Source: Mycolicibacterium gadium (GTDB lineage: Bacteria > Actinomycetota > Actinomycetes > Mycobacteriales > Mycobacteriaceae). From it: DNA of 64,000 nucleotides. Positions within the stretch are counted from its first letter, which is position 1, and every line of letters starts with the position of its first letter. The position numbers and the translations under genes were made by a program. Positions 1 through 8,141 of the stretch are shown piece by piece. The DNA lies in assembly GCF_010728925.1 (NCBI RefSeq), contig NZ_AP022608.1, positions 248,001 to 312,000 of the forward strand, given 5' to 3'. Below the pieces are notes generated by a model. The model saw only the letters and a list, made by a program, of their open reading frames with translations, was not told the DNA's origin and ran no database searches.

Positions 1-2
1 TG

Positions 3-332
3 GTGGCAGACGCCAACTCGGAGGGCGGGACGGACGAAATGCACCCGATTCCTTCCCATGCCACACTCGCCGAGTTGCACTCGTCCGCACCCGTTCGTGA
101 TCCGAAAGACTCTGAGCTTTGGACCGTGCTGGCAGTTGGCGACCCCGCCAACCTCGCACACGTGACCCCGATCCGGAGCTTCGGCCTGAAAAATATAGAT
201 AGTGGCGCGTCGACGGTGTTGTCAGAAATCTGTGGCCCTCTGGCGCTCGGCAGCTCGGTATCGCGGATCGAGATGCTCTACGGGGTGCGTCACGTCAATC
301 CATCAGGCGCGCCTCGTTGGTTTCCCTCCTGA
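3..332 (+). CDS. unrecognised protein, possibly cut by left edge
   Basis: An open frame begins with GTG at the extreme left edge, so it may be the tail of a longer gene. The roughly 109 residues contain no motif, signal peptide or membrane segment that I recognise. Codon use is mixed and less GC-biased at third positions than in the genes to the right, which fits either imported DNA or a chance frame. No ribosome binding site can be judged because the sequence starts two bases earlier. Treat as hypothetical. Confidence 0.2.
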   Translation: MADANSEGGTDEMHPIPSHATLAELHSSAPVRDPKDSELWTVLAVGDPANLAHVTPIRSFGLKNIDSGASTVLSEICGPLALGSSVSRIEMLYGVRHVNPSGAPRWFPS

Positions 333-632
333 CGGCGAAGTGGGAACCGGGGCTCCGGTGCCCACATTTTGCACACGGTCACAGTTAACTGCGGTTGCCT
401 AAGGTGAAGTAGAACCACGACTTCTCCTCCGAGTCGAAATGGCCGGGTTTGTCTGGCTCCGGCAGGCCAGAGCCTTGCGAGATCGAGCCATCGCTTATTC
501 ATCGAATATGACCGTGATTCCGTGTGATCCGGTGAGATCCAACTGAACAATACGGACGCGAAAGAGGTTCTCTCGCAGGGAGCTTCGTGATCTACTGGGA
601 TTCATCGGAATCTAACGAGACATCGTGATCGC

Positions 633-670
633 TAATCCATTGGTCGCGGGTTCGAGCCCCGCCCGCCCCA
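633..670 (+). repeat. tRNA 3'-end remnant (candidate att site)
   Basis: The stretch reads as the 3' part of a tRNA: end of an anticodon loop, anticodon-stem strand TCCAT, variable loop TGGTC, T stem GCGGG/CCCGC closing on TTCGAGC, acceptor strand CCGCCCC and discriminator A. There is no 5' half: the expected GGGGCGG acceptor partner, D arm and anticodon are absent upstream. A 3'-only fragment is the usual scar left where an integrase recombined into a tRNA gene. The remnant resembles tRNA-Lys/Thr-type ends, but the parent cannot be assigned here. Confidence 0.7.
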
Positions 671-693
671 CTCTGAACCGCCCCACTCTGAAC
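664..693 (+). repeat. tandem 15-bp duplication at tRNA scar
   Basis: CGCCCCACTCTGAAC occurs twice back to back. The first copy covers the last bases of the tRNA remnant plus eight downstream bases; the second follows immediately. This duplicates part of the presumed recombination core. The bases around it (333-818) otherwise show no convincing gene. Confidence 0.85.
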
Positions 694-818
694 AGGCGCA
701 CCGTAGATGGCGCTTTTTGGTCCGATTGCACCTTGCCGCACCCTGCCCGGCGGAGGACGATGAATCCCGACGGCAGCGCCGTCGAGACGCTGCCCCGTCA
801 TCCCGAGGAGGCAGAATT

Positions 819-1439
819 ATGTACGCACGCACGACCACCCTTCAATCGAACACGGATTCCATCGACGCCGGCATCGCCAATGTCCGCGACAACGTGATGT
901 CCGAGCTGCAGGGCATCGACGGCTATGTCGGTCTTTCGCTGTTGGTCGACCGGGCATCGGGCCGCTGCATCGCCACCACCGCCTGGGAGACCGAAGAGGC
1001 GATGCGCGCCAGCGACGGGGCGGTACGGGACATTCGTCAACGCGCCGCGGAGGCGTTCGGCGGCGAACCGGACGTCGCCGAATGGGAAATCGCGGTCCTA
1101 CACCGTGATCATCAGTCCCGCGAGGGTGCCTGCGTCCGTGTCACCTGGGTCAAGGTGGAGCCCGACCAGATCGAGCGGGGCATCGACATCTTCAAGATGG
1201 GTGTGCTGCCCGCACTCGACGAACACGAAGGGCTTTGCAGCGTAAGCCTGTTGGTCAACCGCGCGACGGGGCGCGGAGTGTCTTCGGTGGCCTACGACAG
1301 CTCCGAAGCGCTGCAGCACAACATGGCCAAGATCGAGGAACTGAGGTCCGCAAGCGCCCGGGAAGCCTCTGCTGAGATCCTCGACGAGTGCAGCTTCGAA
1401 TTGGCGATCGCCCACCTGCACGTCCCCGAGATGGCCTGA
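819..1439 (+). CDS. tandem antibiotic-monooxygenase-like (ABM fold) protein
   Basis: The 206-residue protein is two similar halves (about 3-100 and 105-205), each with the pattern of a dimeric alpha-beta barrel: an N-terminal strand, a helix, then a G-L-x-S-L-L-V-[DN]-R-A-[ST]-G-R motif present in both copies (near residues 32-46 and 138-150). It therefore looks like an internal duplication forming a pseudo-dimer. Members of this superfamily include small monooxygenases, haem-degrading proteins and many of unknown role; no cofactor ligand can be named here. ATG 819 is chosen over an upstream in-frame start because GAGGAG lies nine bases before it. It stands alone, next to the tRNA scar. Confidence 0.7.
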   Translation: MYARTTTLQSNTDSIDAGIANVRDNVMSELQGIDGYVGLSLLVDRASGRCIATTAWETEEAMRASDGAVRDIRQRAAEAFGGEPDVAEWEIAVLHRDHQSREGACVRVTWVKVEPDQIERGIDIFKMGVLPALDEHEGLCSVSLLVNRATGRGVSSVAYDSSEALQHNMAKIEELRSASAREASAEILDECSFELAIAHLHVPEMA

Positions 1440-1699
1440 CGACCAACTGCCGCATATCTCCCGTCGCTCCGGAAGGAGAATCCGAAAGCTAAGAACTCCC
1501 GCCTGAATGCGTCTGCGCGAGAGGTTCATTCGGCGGCTCCGGCGCCGCGTCGGTTATCTGTGTTTGCTCTGCGCGCCAACTACCGCGTGCCACGACACAG
1601 GATCTGCCCGTCGTGGGTTCAATTCCGCCTGCCAAATCCGTGCCCGGCTGACGGTTCGGGCGCACAATGAAGGTGTACGTCTGAAACCAGGGAGCCGCC

Positions 1700-2167
1700 A
1701 TGAGCGAGCAACTGTACGACTTTTTCGGTGAGATTTTCCAGCGGTACTTCAGGCCCGCCATCGATGAATATCCGCGAAACGGCGGAGCACTAGTCGGCAG
1801 GCTGTTCGCGCTGACTGATGATGTCCCGGATCGATTGGTACAGAGCCGGCGCGCCGCACTGGCGTGGGGCACGGCCGAGACCGCGAACGCGAGGATCACC
1901 TCGGAACTCTTCGTGATCACCCAACATGGACTGATATATGCCGCTGGGTTGAATGAGCCTCGACGGGCGCTGTATTACCTGGCCACGCCGCGCGTGCTGT
2001 TCGATCCGTTCGTCGATCAGGTCGACACGGCCGAACCGCGGGAGGGCGCGATAGTCGTGGTGGACAGCCGGTTCGGCCGCGACCTTGCATCCGCGCATCC
2101 TATGGACGCCGCGCTGCGCCGGATACTTGATGAGCACCTAGCGCTGCGGGTGGATCTGCCCGCGTAG
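1700..2167 (+). CDS. conserved-looking hypothetical protein
   Basis: A 155-residue soluble protein with good mycobacterial codon use and a GGGAG ribosome site eight bases before the ATG. There is no signal peptide or membrane segment. The N-terminus is rich in aromatic residues (YDFFGEIFQRYF), and the C-terminal half has alternating hydrophobic strands. I do not recognise the family. It converges on the phosphatase gene to its right. The 260 bases on its left hold no gene that I can support. Confidence 0.6.
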   Translation: MSEQLYDFFGEIFQRYFRPAIDEYPRNGGALVGRLFALTDDVPDRLVQSRRAALAWGTAETANARITSELFVITQHGLIYAAGLNEPRRALYYLATPRVLFDPFVDQVDTAEPREGAIVVVDSRFGRDLASAHPMDAALRRILDEHLALRVDLPA

Positions 2168-2201
2168 CGATTTCCTTCCTTAGGTCTCGACTTTCGTCGC
2201 C

Positions 2202-4349
2202 TCAGTCACCGAAGGGCAAGAGGCGGACGGCCAAGACACATACGTCGTCCTGACGAGGCGACGAGGCCAGCGTTTCGGTGAGTTGTCGGCATCCGTCGCC
2301 CAGCTTGGAGTCTGATTGCCAGCCTGCCACCAAACGCCGCGCCCGCGAGATGCCTGTCTCGATGCTCATGCCACGGCACTCGACGAGGCCGTCGGTAAAG
2401 AGGACCAGGATGTCACCGGGCTCGAGCGTCACCCGGCACTCGACGTATGTGGCGTCACGTACGGGCCCCAGCGCCGGCCCTGCTGCGTTGTCAAGCTGCA
2501 CGACCTCCCCGTCGCGCGCGCGACGTAGCAGCGGGAATGGGTGCCCAGCCAGGCCGTACGACAAGGAGTTGGTCGTGGGGTCAACGATCATGACAGCCAT
2601 CGTGGCGAACCGGCCGTGGCACGCGTGAGCGGTGAAGGTGTTGAGCTCGGCGAGTATTCGTGAAGGGGCTAACCCCTGCAAAGCCATTGCCCGTCCAGCG
2701 CTGCGCAGTTGAGCCATGTCTTCGACGGCAGGCAGGCCGTGCCCCACCACGTCACCCACAGCGAGGTACGTCTGCTGCTTGGGCATACTCATGACGTCGT
2801 ACCAGTCACCTCCAAGCCCGTGTTGGACGTCAGCCGGTTGGTAGATGACGGCCACGTCCAGATGGGCAGCGGTGTCGACCGGTTCGGTCGGCAGCACCGC
2901 AGCTTGTAGGACCGCTGCCCGTGCATGCTCGTCGGCGTAGACCTGCGCGCGCACCAACGCCTGCCCCACCATGGTCGCGACCGCGGAGATGTACGCCAAC
3001 TGCGCTGCATCGAACGGTTGCGGTCGCGTCCACATCAGACCCAGCACGCCGATCGACTTGTCGCCCGAAGTCAGCGGCCAGTTCACGAGAGCCTCTGCCT
3101 CCGATGAAATCATCAGGTCCCCATAGTCGGGGTAGCGCCGCTGGTACTCCGATGGGCTGCCGATGACGACGGGTCGTCCGGTATCGAGAGCTTCAGTGGC
3201 AGCCGTCAGCTCACCGAGTGGAATTCCAGCGCCGAACCTTTCGCGTGCTATCTCCGGGTATCCGGCTGTGCCCGCCCACTCCAGCCGGCGTTCATCCGGA
3301 CTCACCAGCCCGACCGCCACAGCCTGCGCCCCAGAGTCATTGAACAATTGCCTGACGACCGCCTCACCGATCTGGCTCGGCGTCAGTGCGGCGGAGAGTT
3401 GCTGTGCCAATTCCGCAAGAATCTGAAGCCGGTCGCGCTCGCGACGCTCGGCTTCCCGCGCGCTGACCGCCGCGATGCGTCCTGACGCTTCCTGGGCGAT
3501 GACCATGGCAGTCAACACGATGACCGCGACGAAGATTTGCGTTACGACCAATCCGGCCGAGGGCGCCAAGTCGAATTGTCTGAACGCGCCGATCCCGGTG
3601 CCTGTCACGTAGTTGAAAGTGAACCCCACCACCGCGCCGGCTAGTGCCGCACCGATCACGTCCAGTCGCAACGCCGCCCACGCCATGACCGGCAGCAGCG
3701 GCAGCGCCGGTGGAACTTCAAACCACGCCGCCAATACCGACACCACCGCGACGACCGCAAGCACAAGCACAGTCTCGGTGAGTCGATTCCGCAGCAAGTG
3801 AGATTGCTTGCCCCACAGCAGGATCGGAGAAGCCACTACCAGAGCGCCGATTGCGTCGCCTGCCCACCAGTGCACCACGGTTGTGGCTAACGACGTGTTG
3901 TTGGATGCCGCGCCGACCGCACCGCCGATCATTCCACCCACGAGCGGACCCGCCACGCAGCCACCGGCGATGAACTTCGCTAGATCACCGCGCACCCGCA
4001 GGTCGGGTGGACCTTTGCACCAGGCCAATACCAGAGAGGCCCCGATCACTGGCTCCACCGCGTTGGCCAACGTGTAGCCCAACGCCACCTCGATGCCGAC
4101 GCCGTAGTAGAGATCCACCATCAACTCTGTGGCGATGATCGCGGCGAGGACGACTGGCCACCGCGAGCGCGGCGTCAGCAACATCGCGGCCAAGGTGACG
4201 CCGGCCGGCGGGAAGAACACCGGGGTGATCCCGGCACCGAAGGATTCCCAGGACAGCACGGCACCTGCCGCATAGAACAACGCCACGCAAGCAAACAGAG
4301 CGACCGCGCTGGTCCAACGCTCGCTTCGCGTCAGGCTTGCCCGTGACAC
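2202..4349 (-). CDS. MASE1-GAF-PP2C (RsbU/SpoIIE-type) phosphatase
   Basis: A 715-residue membrane sensor phosphatase. Residues 10-290 form about eight hydrophobic helices of the MASE1 type (the FFPPAG and ANAVEP elements are typical). A helical linker leads to a GAF domain at about 310-465, and the last 220 residues are a SpoIIE/PP2C phosphatase with the metal-binding pairs GGDWYD and GDVVGHG and a late FTDGL. Enzymes of this family dephosphorylate an anti-sigma antagonist and so release an alternative sigma factor. A STAS protein lies 1.7 kb away (6045-6491) and is a plausible substrate. No anti-sigma kinase gene is adjacent. Confidence 0.9.
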   Translation of the reverse strand: MSRASLTRSERWTSAVALFACVALFYAAGAVLSWESFGAGITPVFFPPAGVTLAAMLLTPRSRWPVVLAAIIATELMVDLYYGVGIEVALGYTLANAVEPVIGASLVLAWCKGPPDLRVRGDLAKFIAGGCVAGPLVGGMIGGAVGAASNNTSLATTVVHWWAGDAIGALVVASPILLWGKQSHLLRNRLTETVLVLAVVAVVSVLAAWFEVPPALPLLPVMAWAALRLDVIGAALAGAVVGFTFNYVTGTGIGAFRQFDLAPSAGLVVTQIFVAVIVLTAMVIAQEASGRIAAVSAREAERRERDRLQILAELAQQLSAALTPSQIGEAVVRQLFNDSGAQAVAVGLVSPDERRLEWAGTAGYPEIARERFGAGIPLGELTAATEALDTGRPVVIGSPSEYQRRYPDYGDLMISSEAEALVNWPLTSGDKSIGVLGLMWTRPQPFDAAQLAYISAVATMVGQALVRAQVYADEHARAAVLQAAVLPTEPVDTAAHLDVAVIYQPADVQHGLGGDWYDVMSMPKQQTYLAVGDVVGHGLPAVEDMAQLRSAGRAMALQGLAPSRILAELNTFTAHACHGRFATMAVMIVDPTTNSLSYGLAGHPFPLLRRARDGEVVQLDNAAGPALGPVRDATYVECRVTLEPGDILVLFTDGLVECRGMSIETGISRARRLVAGWQSDSKLGDGCRQLTETLASSPRQDDVCVLAVRLLPFGD

Positions 4350-4490
4350 CTCAGGAGCCTATCGATACCGTTCTCGACGCGGCGTACTTACGGCCGGCCG
4401 ACAAAATGGGTGCTGCTCGACTGCTGGCGACCGATATTGATCTTGTTCACCGCGGCAGGGATTTCTCGTCGAAATTGCCGCGAGGCATCG

Positions 4491-4706
4491 TCAGGCAGCA
4501 ATCACCTTCGGTTCGGGCAGGTACGACGCCGACCACGCGATGAAGTCGCCGCGGGGCTCGCGGGGCGCGCCGATCCGCACGTTGGCAACGGCCTCTCCGT
4601 CTCGCCGGGCCAGGATGTGAATCTCGGCGGTGATGAAACTGTTGATGTGCACGGGATGCATGTTGACCGGCACCGCGACTTCGACGGACTTCCAGTAACC
4701 ACTCAT
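4491..4706 (-). CDS. small hypothetical protein (71 aa)
   Basis: A 71-residue open frame preceded by GAGGAC six bases before its ATG. It reads as alternating beta strands (residues 6-12, 20-32, 37-44) and resembles a small beta-sheet protein, with no signal peptide. The family is not recognised. It lies between a sensor phosphatase and a response regulator, all on the minus strand but with gaps of over 100 bases, so co-transcription is not clear. A stretch of antisense frames here is less plausible because none has a ribosome site. Confidence 0.5.
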   Translation of the reverse strand: MSGYWKSVEVAVPVNMHPVHINSFITAEIHILARRDGEAVANVRIGAPREPRGDFIAWSASYLPEPKVIAA

Positions 4707-4866
4707 GACTTTGTCCTCTCGCCTCGGTGAGCGGCGATTCGATTACCGTGACGTCGCTGCTCGGACTTTTGGTTGGCTCCGCAATGCGGGAACCGTTACG
4801 AGCAGTGTTGTTCGGTGATCTTGGAGGTTTCTTAACGCGACGCAAGCCTAGGCCCGATGAATCGGG

Positions 4867-5535
4867 CTAAGGGCCGCCTTTCCAATGCTCGATGCGGTTG
4901 TGATCAGGCGTGAAGCCGTGATTGACACCCCAGAGGACGGCCTGCGTGCGACTGGAGACGCCGATCTTGCGGTAGATCGTCCGAATGTAGGACTTGATGG
5001 TGTTGGGACTCAGATACGTCAACGTCGCGACATCGGCGTTGCTCTTGCCCTGGGTGATGAGTGCCAGAATCTCTGATTCCCGGTCGCTGAGCCCCTCGCC
5101 ACGACCTGGCCAATCAAGCCCGACTGCGCTACGGGCGCGTGGCGGGACGTCGCTGATGACCGTCTCTCCGGCGTGCACGGCCTCCAGCGCGGCGACCAAT
5201 TCTCTCGCGGGCAGCGTCTTGGAGAGGTAGCCGTGGGCGCCGTGTTGTCGAGCGCTTTCGATGAGTTCAGGGTGAAAGTTCCACGTGTAGACCACAACTC
5301 GGCGTGCCCTCGGGTTGGCAACCAGGTGTGCGATCTCCTCGTGATCGGATTCTGGTTGGGCGAAGGAGTCGTACAGGACGATGTCCACCGCGTCTTCCAG
5401 ACCCATGTTGGAGTCGATCTCCGCGACGACCACACGGTCGCGGTATCGGTCGAACATGTTGGCCACGCCCATCAGCACGACGTCGTAGTCGTCGACGAGA
5501 GCGACGGTGATCGGAGTGTTCGGCGGCGATGCCAT
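4867..5535 (-). CDS. NarL/LuxR-type response regulator
   Basis: A 222-residue two-domain regulator. The receiver domain (about 9-125) has the acidic pair VDDYD at 14-18, a probable phospho-acceptor Asp56 in VLYDS, a Thr in VVVYTWN and the Lys of YLSKTLP. A linker leads to a LuxR/GerE helix-turn-helix at about 150-212, containing LSDRESEILALITQGKSNADVA and the recognition-helix segment LSPNTIKSYIRTIYRKIG. No cognate histidine kinase gene is next to it. It is divergent from the GlsB-like gene, and a perfect palindrome lies in the shared upstream region, a possible binding site. Confidence 0.92.
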   Translation of the reverse strand: MASPPNTPITVALVDDYDVVLMGVANMFDRYRDRVVVAEIDSNMGLEDAVDIVLYDSFAQPESDHEEIAHLVANPRARRVVVYTWNFHPELIESARQHGAHGYLSKTLPARELVAALEAVHAGETVISDVPPRARSAVGLDWPGRGEGLSDRESEILALITQGKSNADVATLTYLSPNTIKSYIRTIYRKIGVSSRTQAVLWGVNHGFTPDHNRIEHWKGGP

Positions 5536-5556
5536 CGGCCTGAGATTACCTACTTA

Positions 5557-5574
5557 GGGGTGTATCAGCACCCC
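5557..5574. promoter_or_regulatory. GGGGTG-N6-CACCCC palindrome in divergent promoter
   Basis: Perfect 6-bp arms GGGGTG and CACCCC flank TATCAG. The left arm is preceded by TTA and the right followed by CCTTAA, so the symmetry nearly extends further. It lies 21 bp upstream of the response-regulator start and 95 bp upstream of the GlsB-like start. It could be an operator for the adjacent regulator or a hairpin; the sequence alone does not decide. Confidence 0.5.
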
Positions 5575-5668
5575 CCTTAAGGGTGTTGCATTGATAGCAG
5601 CGTCGAGCACCCCGCTCGACCGACCGGTCCAAGCGCGCAGTCAGCGCTCAATAGAAAGGCTCATCGCC

Positions 5669-5950
5669 ATGATCGGACTCATCCTGAGCATTCTCGTCAT
5701 TGGGCTCCTTGCCGGCGCTCTGGCGCGCCTGCTGGTCCCCGGCAGGCAGAACATATCGGTCGTGATGACCATTGTCCTCGGTGTCGTCGGCTCCTTCGTC
5801 GGCGGATTCCTCGGTTACCTGCTCTTCGGTAAGGACGGCGCAGAGGGCTTCCTCCAGCCCTCGGGAATCCTCGGCTCCGTCATCGGCGCCGTCGTTGTCT
5901 TGCTGATCTGGATCAGCGTCGGACGGCGCAGCTCGGTCCGTAGCCGCTAA
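5669..5950 (+). CDS. GlsB/YeaQ/YmgE-family (transglycosylase-associated) membrane protein
   Basis: A 93-residue protein with three hydrophobic segments (about 3-22, 31-55, 66-86) and the family pattern of an N-terminal G-L-x-A-G-x-L-A-R-L-x-x-P-G followed by a glycine-rich second helix ([17 protein letters not shown]). Family members are small inner-membrane proteins of unclear biochemical role, often under stress-response control. ATG 5669 is used because AGAAAGG lies about ten bases before it; the upstream extension is not hydrophobic and lacks a ribosome site. Confidence 0.88.
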   Translation: MIGLILSILVIGLLAGALARLLVPGRQNISVVMTIVLGVVGSFVGGFLGYLLFGKDGAEGFLQPSGILGSVIGAVVVLLIWISVGRRSSVRSR

Positions 5951-6044
5951 TCGGTTGATGCACAACAGGGATCGGCTTCAAAGCACTCCGAGGCCGGTCT
6001 CTGTTGTCACCGACCCCTTTACTCGTGCATGGAGAGGGTTAAGC

Positions 6045-6491
6045 GTGAATCCACCGACGATCGAGTTCGGCGTCGCAGAGCACTGGGTAGGCCGTGGCGT
6101 CGTAGTGGCGGTATGCGGAGACCTGGACCTGGCTACCGCGCACAAACTGGCCGACGCGATCGAGGCCGCTGCCCGAAAAAAGCCGGCGGCGCTGATCGTA
6201 GATCTGTCGCGGGTCGACTTTCTGGCCTCAGTGGGAATGACCGTGCTGGTCACCGCGCACCGAGAGATCGCACCGTCAGCGCGATTCGGCGTCGTTGCGG
6301 ATGGTCCTTCCACCGGTCGGCCGCTCAAAATGATCGGGATCGACACCATCGTCGACGTGTACCGCACCCTCGACGACGCGTTGATGAATTCGCATCGAGC
6401 TGAGGTCGGCGCGCGCGCCGAATCCGAACCCGAGTGCTGCGTCTGTGCTCACAGCGATTCGACGGCGGCCAGCCTGGTGCTGGCTGTTTAA
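6045..6491 (+). CDS. STAS-domain anti-sigma-factor antagonist
   Basis: A 148-residue protein whose residues 5-105 form a STAS domain: V-V-A-V-C-G-D-L-D-L-A-T-A, then A-L-I-V-D-L-S-R-V-D-F-L-A-S-V-G-M. The serine in the last motif is at the position phosphorylated in RsbV/SpoIIAA proteins. Such proteins bind an anti-sigma kinase when unphosphorylated. GTG 6045 is preferred because GGAGAGGG sits seven bases upstream; a longer in-frame version would begin at about 5955. The C-terminal tail is Ser/Cys-rich and not conserved-looking. The PP2C phosphatase at 2202-4349 would be the natural activating partner. Confidence 0.88.
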   Translation: MNPPTIEFGVAEHWVGRGVVVAVCGDLDLATAHKLADAIEAAARKKPAALIVDLSRVDFLASVGMTVLVTAHREIAPSARFGVVADGPSTGRPLKMIGIDTIVDVYRTLDDALMNSHRAEVGARAESEPECCVCAHSDSTAASLVLAV

Positions 6492-6761
6492 CACCACAGT
6501 TGCACCAGCGGCCGTCTAACAGGGGACAGCGGACCGACTCGAAGTCCATTGGACGCAACCTGCCCCATCCCGTGCTGTGCTCAAGGCTAGCGTCTGGCAG
6601 GCCAAAACCACAGGGGGTAGCGGCCCGTTTTCATCGAATTTCGCCAATATCCAAACCCCGTGGAGTGCACCTGCCCTATCGCTCATCAGCTGAAGGCTTC
6701 TGCGCCCGCTGCTCGGTAGTCAACAGGCCAGCCCCTATGTGTGGCTGCACAGTTTCCTCGA

Positions 6762-6866
6762 CGACTCGGCGATCGCGGTCGAGGACTGCTGGGTCGGCCA
6801 GATGTCCGCGCTACCCGCGATGCTCGCGAGGAGTTGCCGCAGATCGCCTGCCGCTGAGGGCCTTTG
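6762..6866 (+). pseudogene. decayed partial copy of the HAD phosphatase 3' end
   Basis: Reading from 6762 gives DDSAIAVED, then CWVGQ, MSALPAML and a stop shortly afterwards. These pieces match AIAVEDS, CWVGQ and MSALPTML in the intact HAD gene at 8407-9099, but the intervening 30 or so residues and the VRLFGK segment are missing. DNA similarity continues past the stop into sequence matching the 3' end of the lytic transglycosylase gene (GGCCAGGTAGGC in both). The rest of 6492-6939 shows no other gene. Confidence 0.7.
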
Positions 6867-6939
6867 ATGGTGGCTGGACACTGCGAATGGTAGGCCAGGT
6901 AGGCGTGAACGCTCCAGGCGTACGGAACTCAGACGATGC

Positions 6940-7965
6940 TCAGTCCGTGCGGCGAAAGCGTGTCCTGCCTTCGGCTTCCAGCCGCAGCTGCGAAGCCCGA
7001 GCCCGCGCCTCGGCCGCCCGCTCACGGGCCTCGGCGGCTTCCGACGCCGCCCACACCTCGGCGACGCGGGCCTCGGCTTCGGCGGCCTCGGCTTGCTTCC
7101 TGGCCTCGGCGGCGCAGGCTTCGGTTCTGGCGGCTTCTGCTTGAGTCTGCAAGCAGGCACCCACCTCGGCGGCGCGGGCTCGCGCTTCCGCGGCTTCTGC
7201 TTGTGCCCAGGCCTCGGCGGCGCGAGCTTGCGCTTCGGCGGCGTCGGCTTGCTTTCTGGCCTCGGCGGCGCGGGCTTGCGCTTCGGCGGCTTCTGCTTGT
7301 GCCCAGACTTCCGCGGCGCGGACCTGGGCTTCGGCGGCTTCTGCCTTTCTCCTGGCTTCAGCGGCGCGGGCTTCGGTTTCGGCGGCCTCTGTCCGTGCGC
7401 GCGAGTGAGCCTTGGTTTCGGCGGCGCGGGCTTGAGCTTGGACGGCCTCTGCTTGCGCCTTGGCCTCGGCGGCCAGCGCTTCGGTTTCGGCAGCGAGGGC
7501 TTCGGCCTCGGCGGTTTTTGCCTGCGCTCGCGCCTCGGCGGCCAGCGCTTCGGCTTCGGCGGCGAGCGCGTCGGCTTCGGCGGCCAACGCTTGAGCTTCG
7601 GCGGCTTCGGCCCGCGCCCGCGTCTCGGCAGCCAGGGCTTGGGCTTCGGCGGCTTCGGCCCGCGCCCGCGTTTCCCGTTCGCGCTGGGGCAGATTCGGCT
7701 TGGCCCGCCATCCTCGGTCGCCGCGACGCTGCTGTTGCCGACCCCCGCCCCGCTTACGGTGCTTCCGGATCCTTTGCTTGTCCACGATCATTTCGCTGAC
7801 GACTAAGAGAACCGCGGCCAGCGCGAGCAGAGGCGCGAACAGCGATGGGCGCGTGGCCATCCCTCCGAAACCGGCAATCGCGAGCGGCACCGCGACGATC
7901 ATCGTGGCCGAAGAAGACCGCTCGCTGAGATCTGGCCTAGTAGCGGCCATCCTGGAAGACCCCAC
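6940..7965 (-). CDS. membrane-anchored Ala/Glu-rich coiled-coil protein
   Basis: A 341-residue protein with two hydrophobic segments near the N-terminus (about 21-36 and 42-61), a basic region RKHRKRGGGRQQQRR, then some 240 residues made almost only of Ala, Glu, Arg, Gln and Lys in seven-residue blocks such as AEAAEAQ, ARAAEAR and ALAAEAE. This predicts a very long continuous helix or coiled coil projecting from the membrane, in the manner of TolA-like stalks. The DNA is correspondingly repetitive. GTG 7965 is chosen for GGAGGG eight bases upstream; ATG 7950 is the alternative. A specific function cannot be assigned. Confidence 0.75.
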   Translation of the reverse strand: MGSSRMAATRPDLSERSSSATMIVAVPLAIAGFGGMATRPSLFAPLLALAAVLLVVSEMIVDKQRIRKHRKRGGGRQQQRRGDRGWRAKPNLPQRERETRARAEAAEAQALAAETRARAEAAEAQALAAEADALAAEAEALAAEARAQAKTAEAEALAAETEALAAEAKAQAEAVQAQARAAETKAHSRARTEAAETEARAAEARRKAEAAEAQVRAAEVWAQAEAAEAQARAAEARKQADAAEAQARAAEAWAQAEAAEARARAAEVGACLQTQAEAARTEACAAEARKQAEAAEAEARVAEVWAASEAAEARERAAEARARASQLRLEAEGRTRFRRTD

Positions 7966-8141
7966 GATCCGATCCCTCCGGGGGAGACGTTGGCCTTCGT
8001 ATTGTGACGTACGTCGTCGCAGCGTGCTCGGTATAACGCCCGTTTGACGGCAGCAATCTCGCAGCAGGCGCGTTCGCCCCCGCGAGCTTGGCGGATATCC
8101 GCTGATCGGCCGTCGCAGCGGAGAGGGCCCGTGTCCACCGA

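Noticed and set aside
1605..1650. TTCAATT-containing T-arm-like sequence near 1620 (second tRNA remnant?)
   Set aside because: The flanking stems do not pair (GTGGG against CCGCC) and no acceptor or anticodon part is recognisable.
6434..7144. A 236-codon plus-strand frame over the pseudogene and coiled-coil gene
   Set aside because: Arg/Ser/Ala-rich, no ribosome site, and it runs opposite to the coiled-coil gene; the pseudogene fragments lie in another frame.
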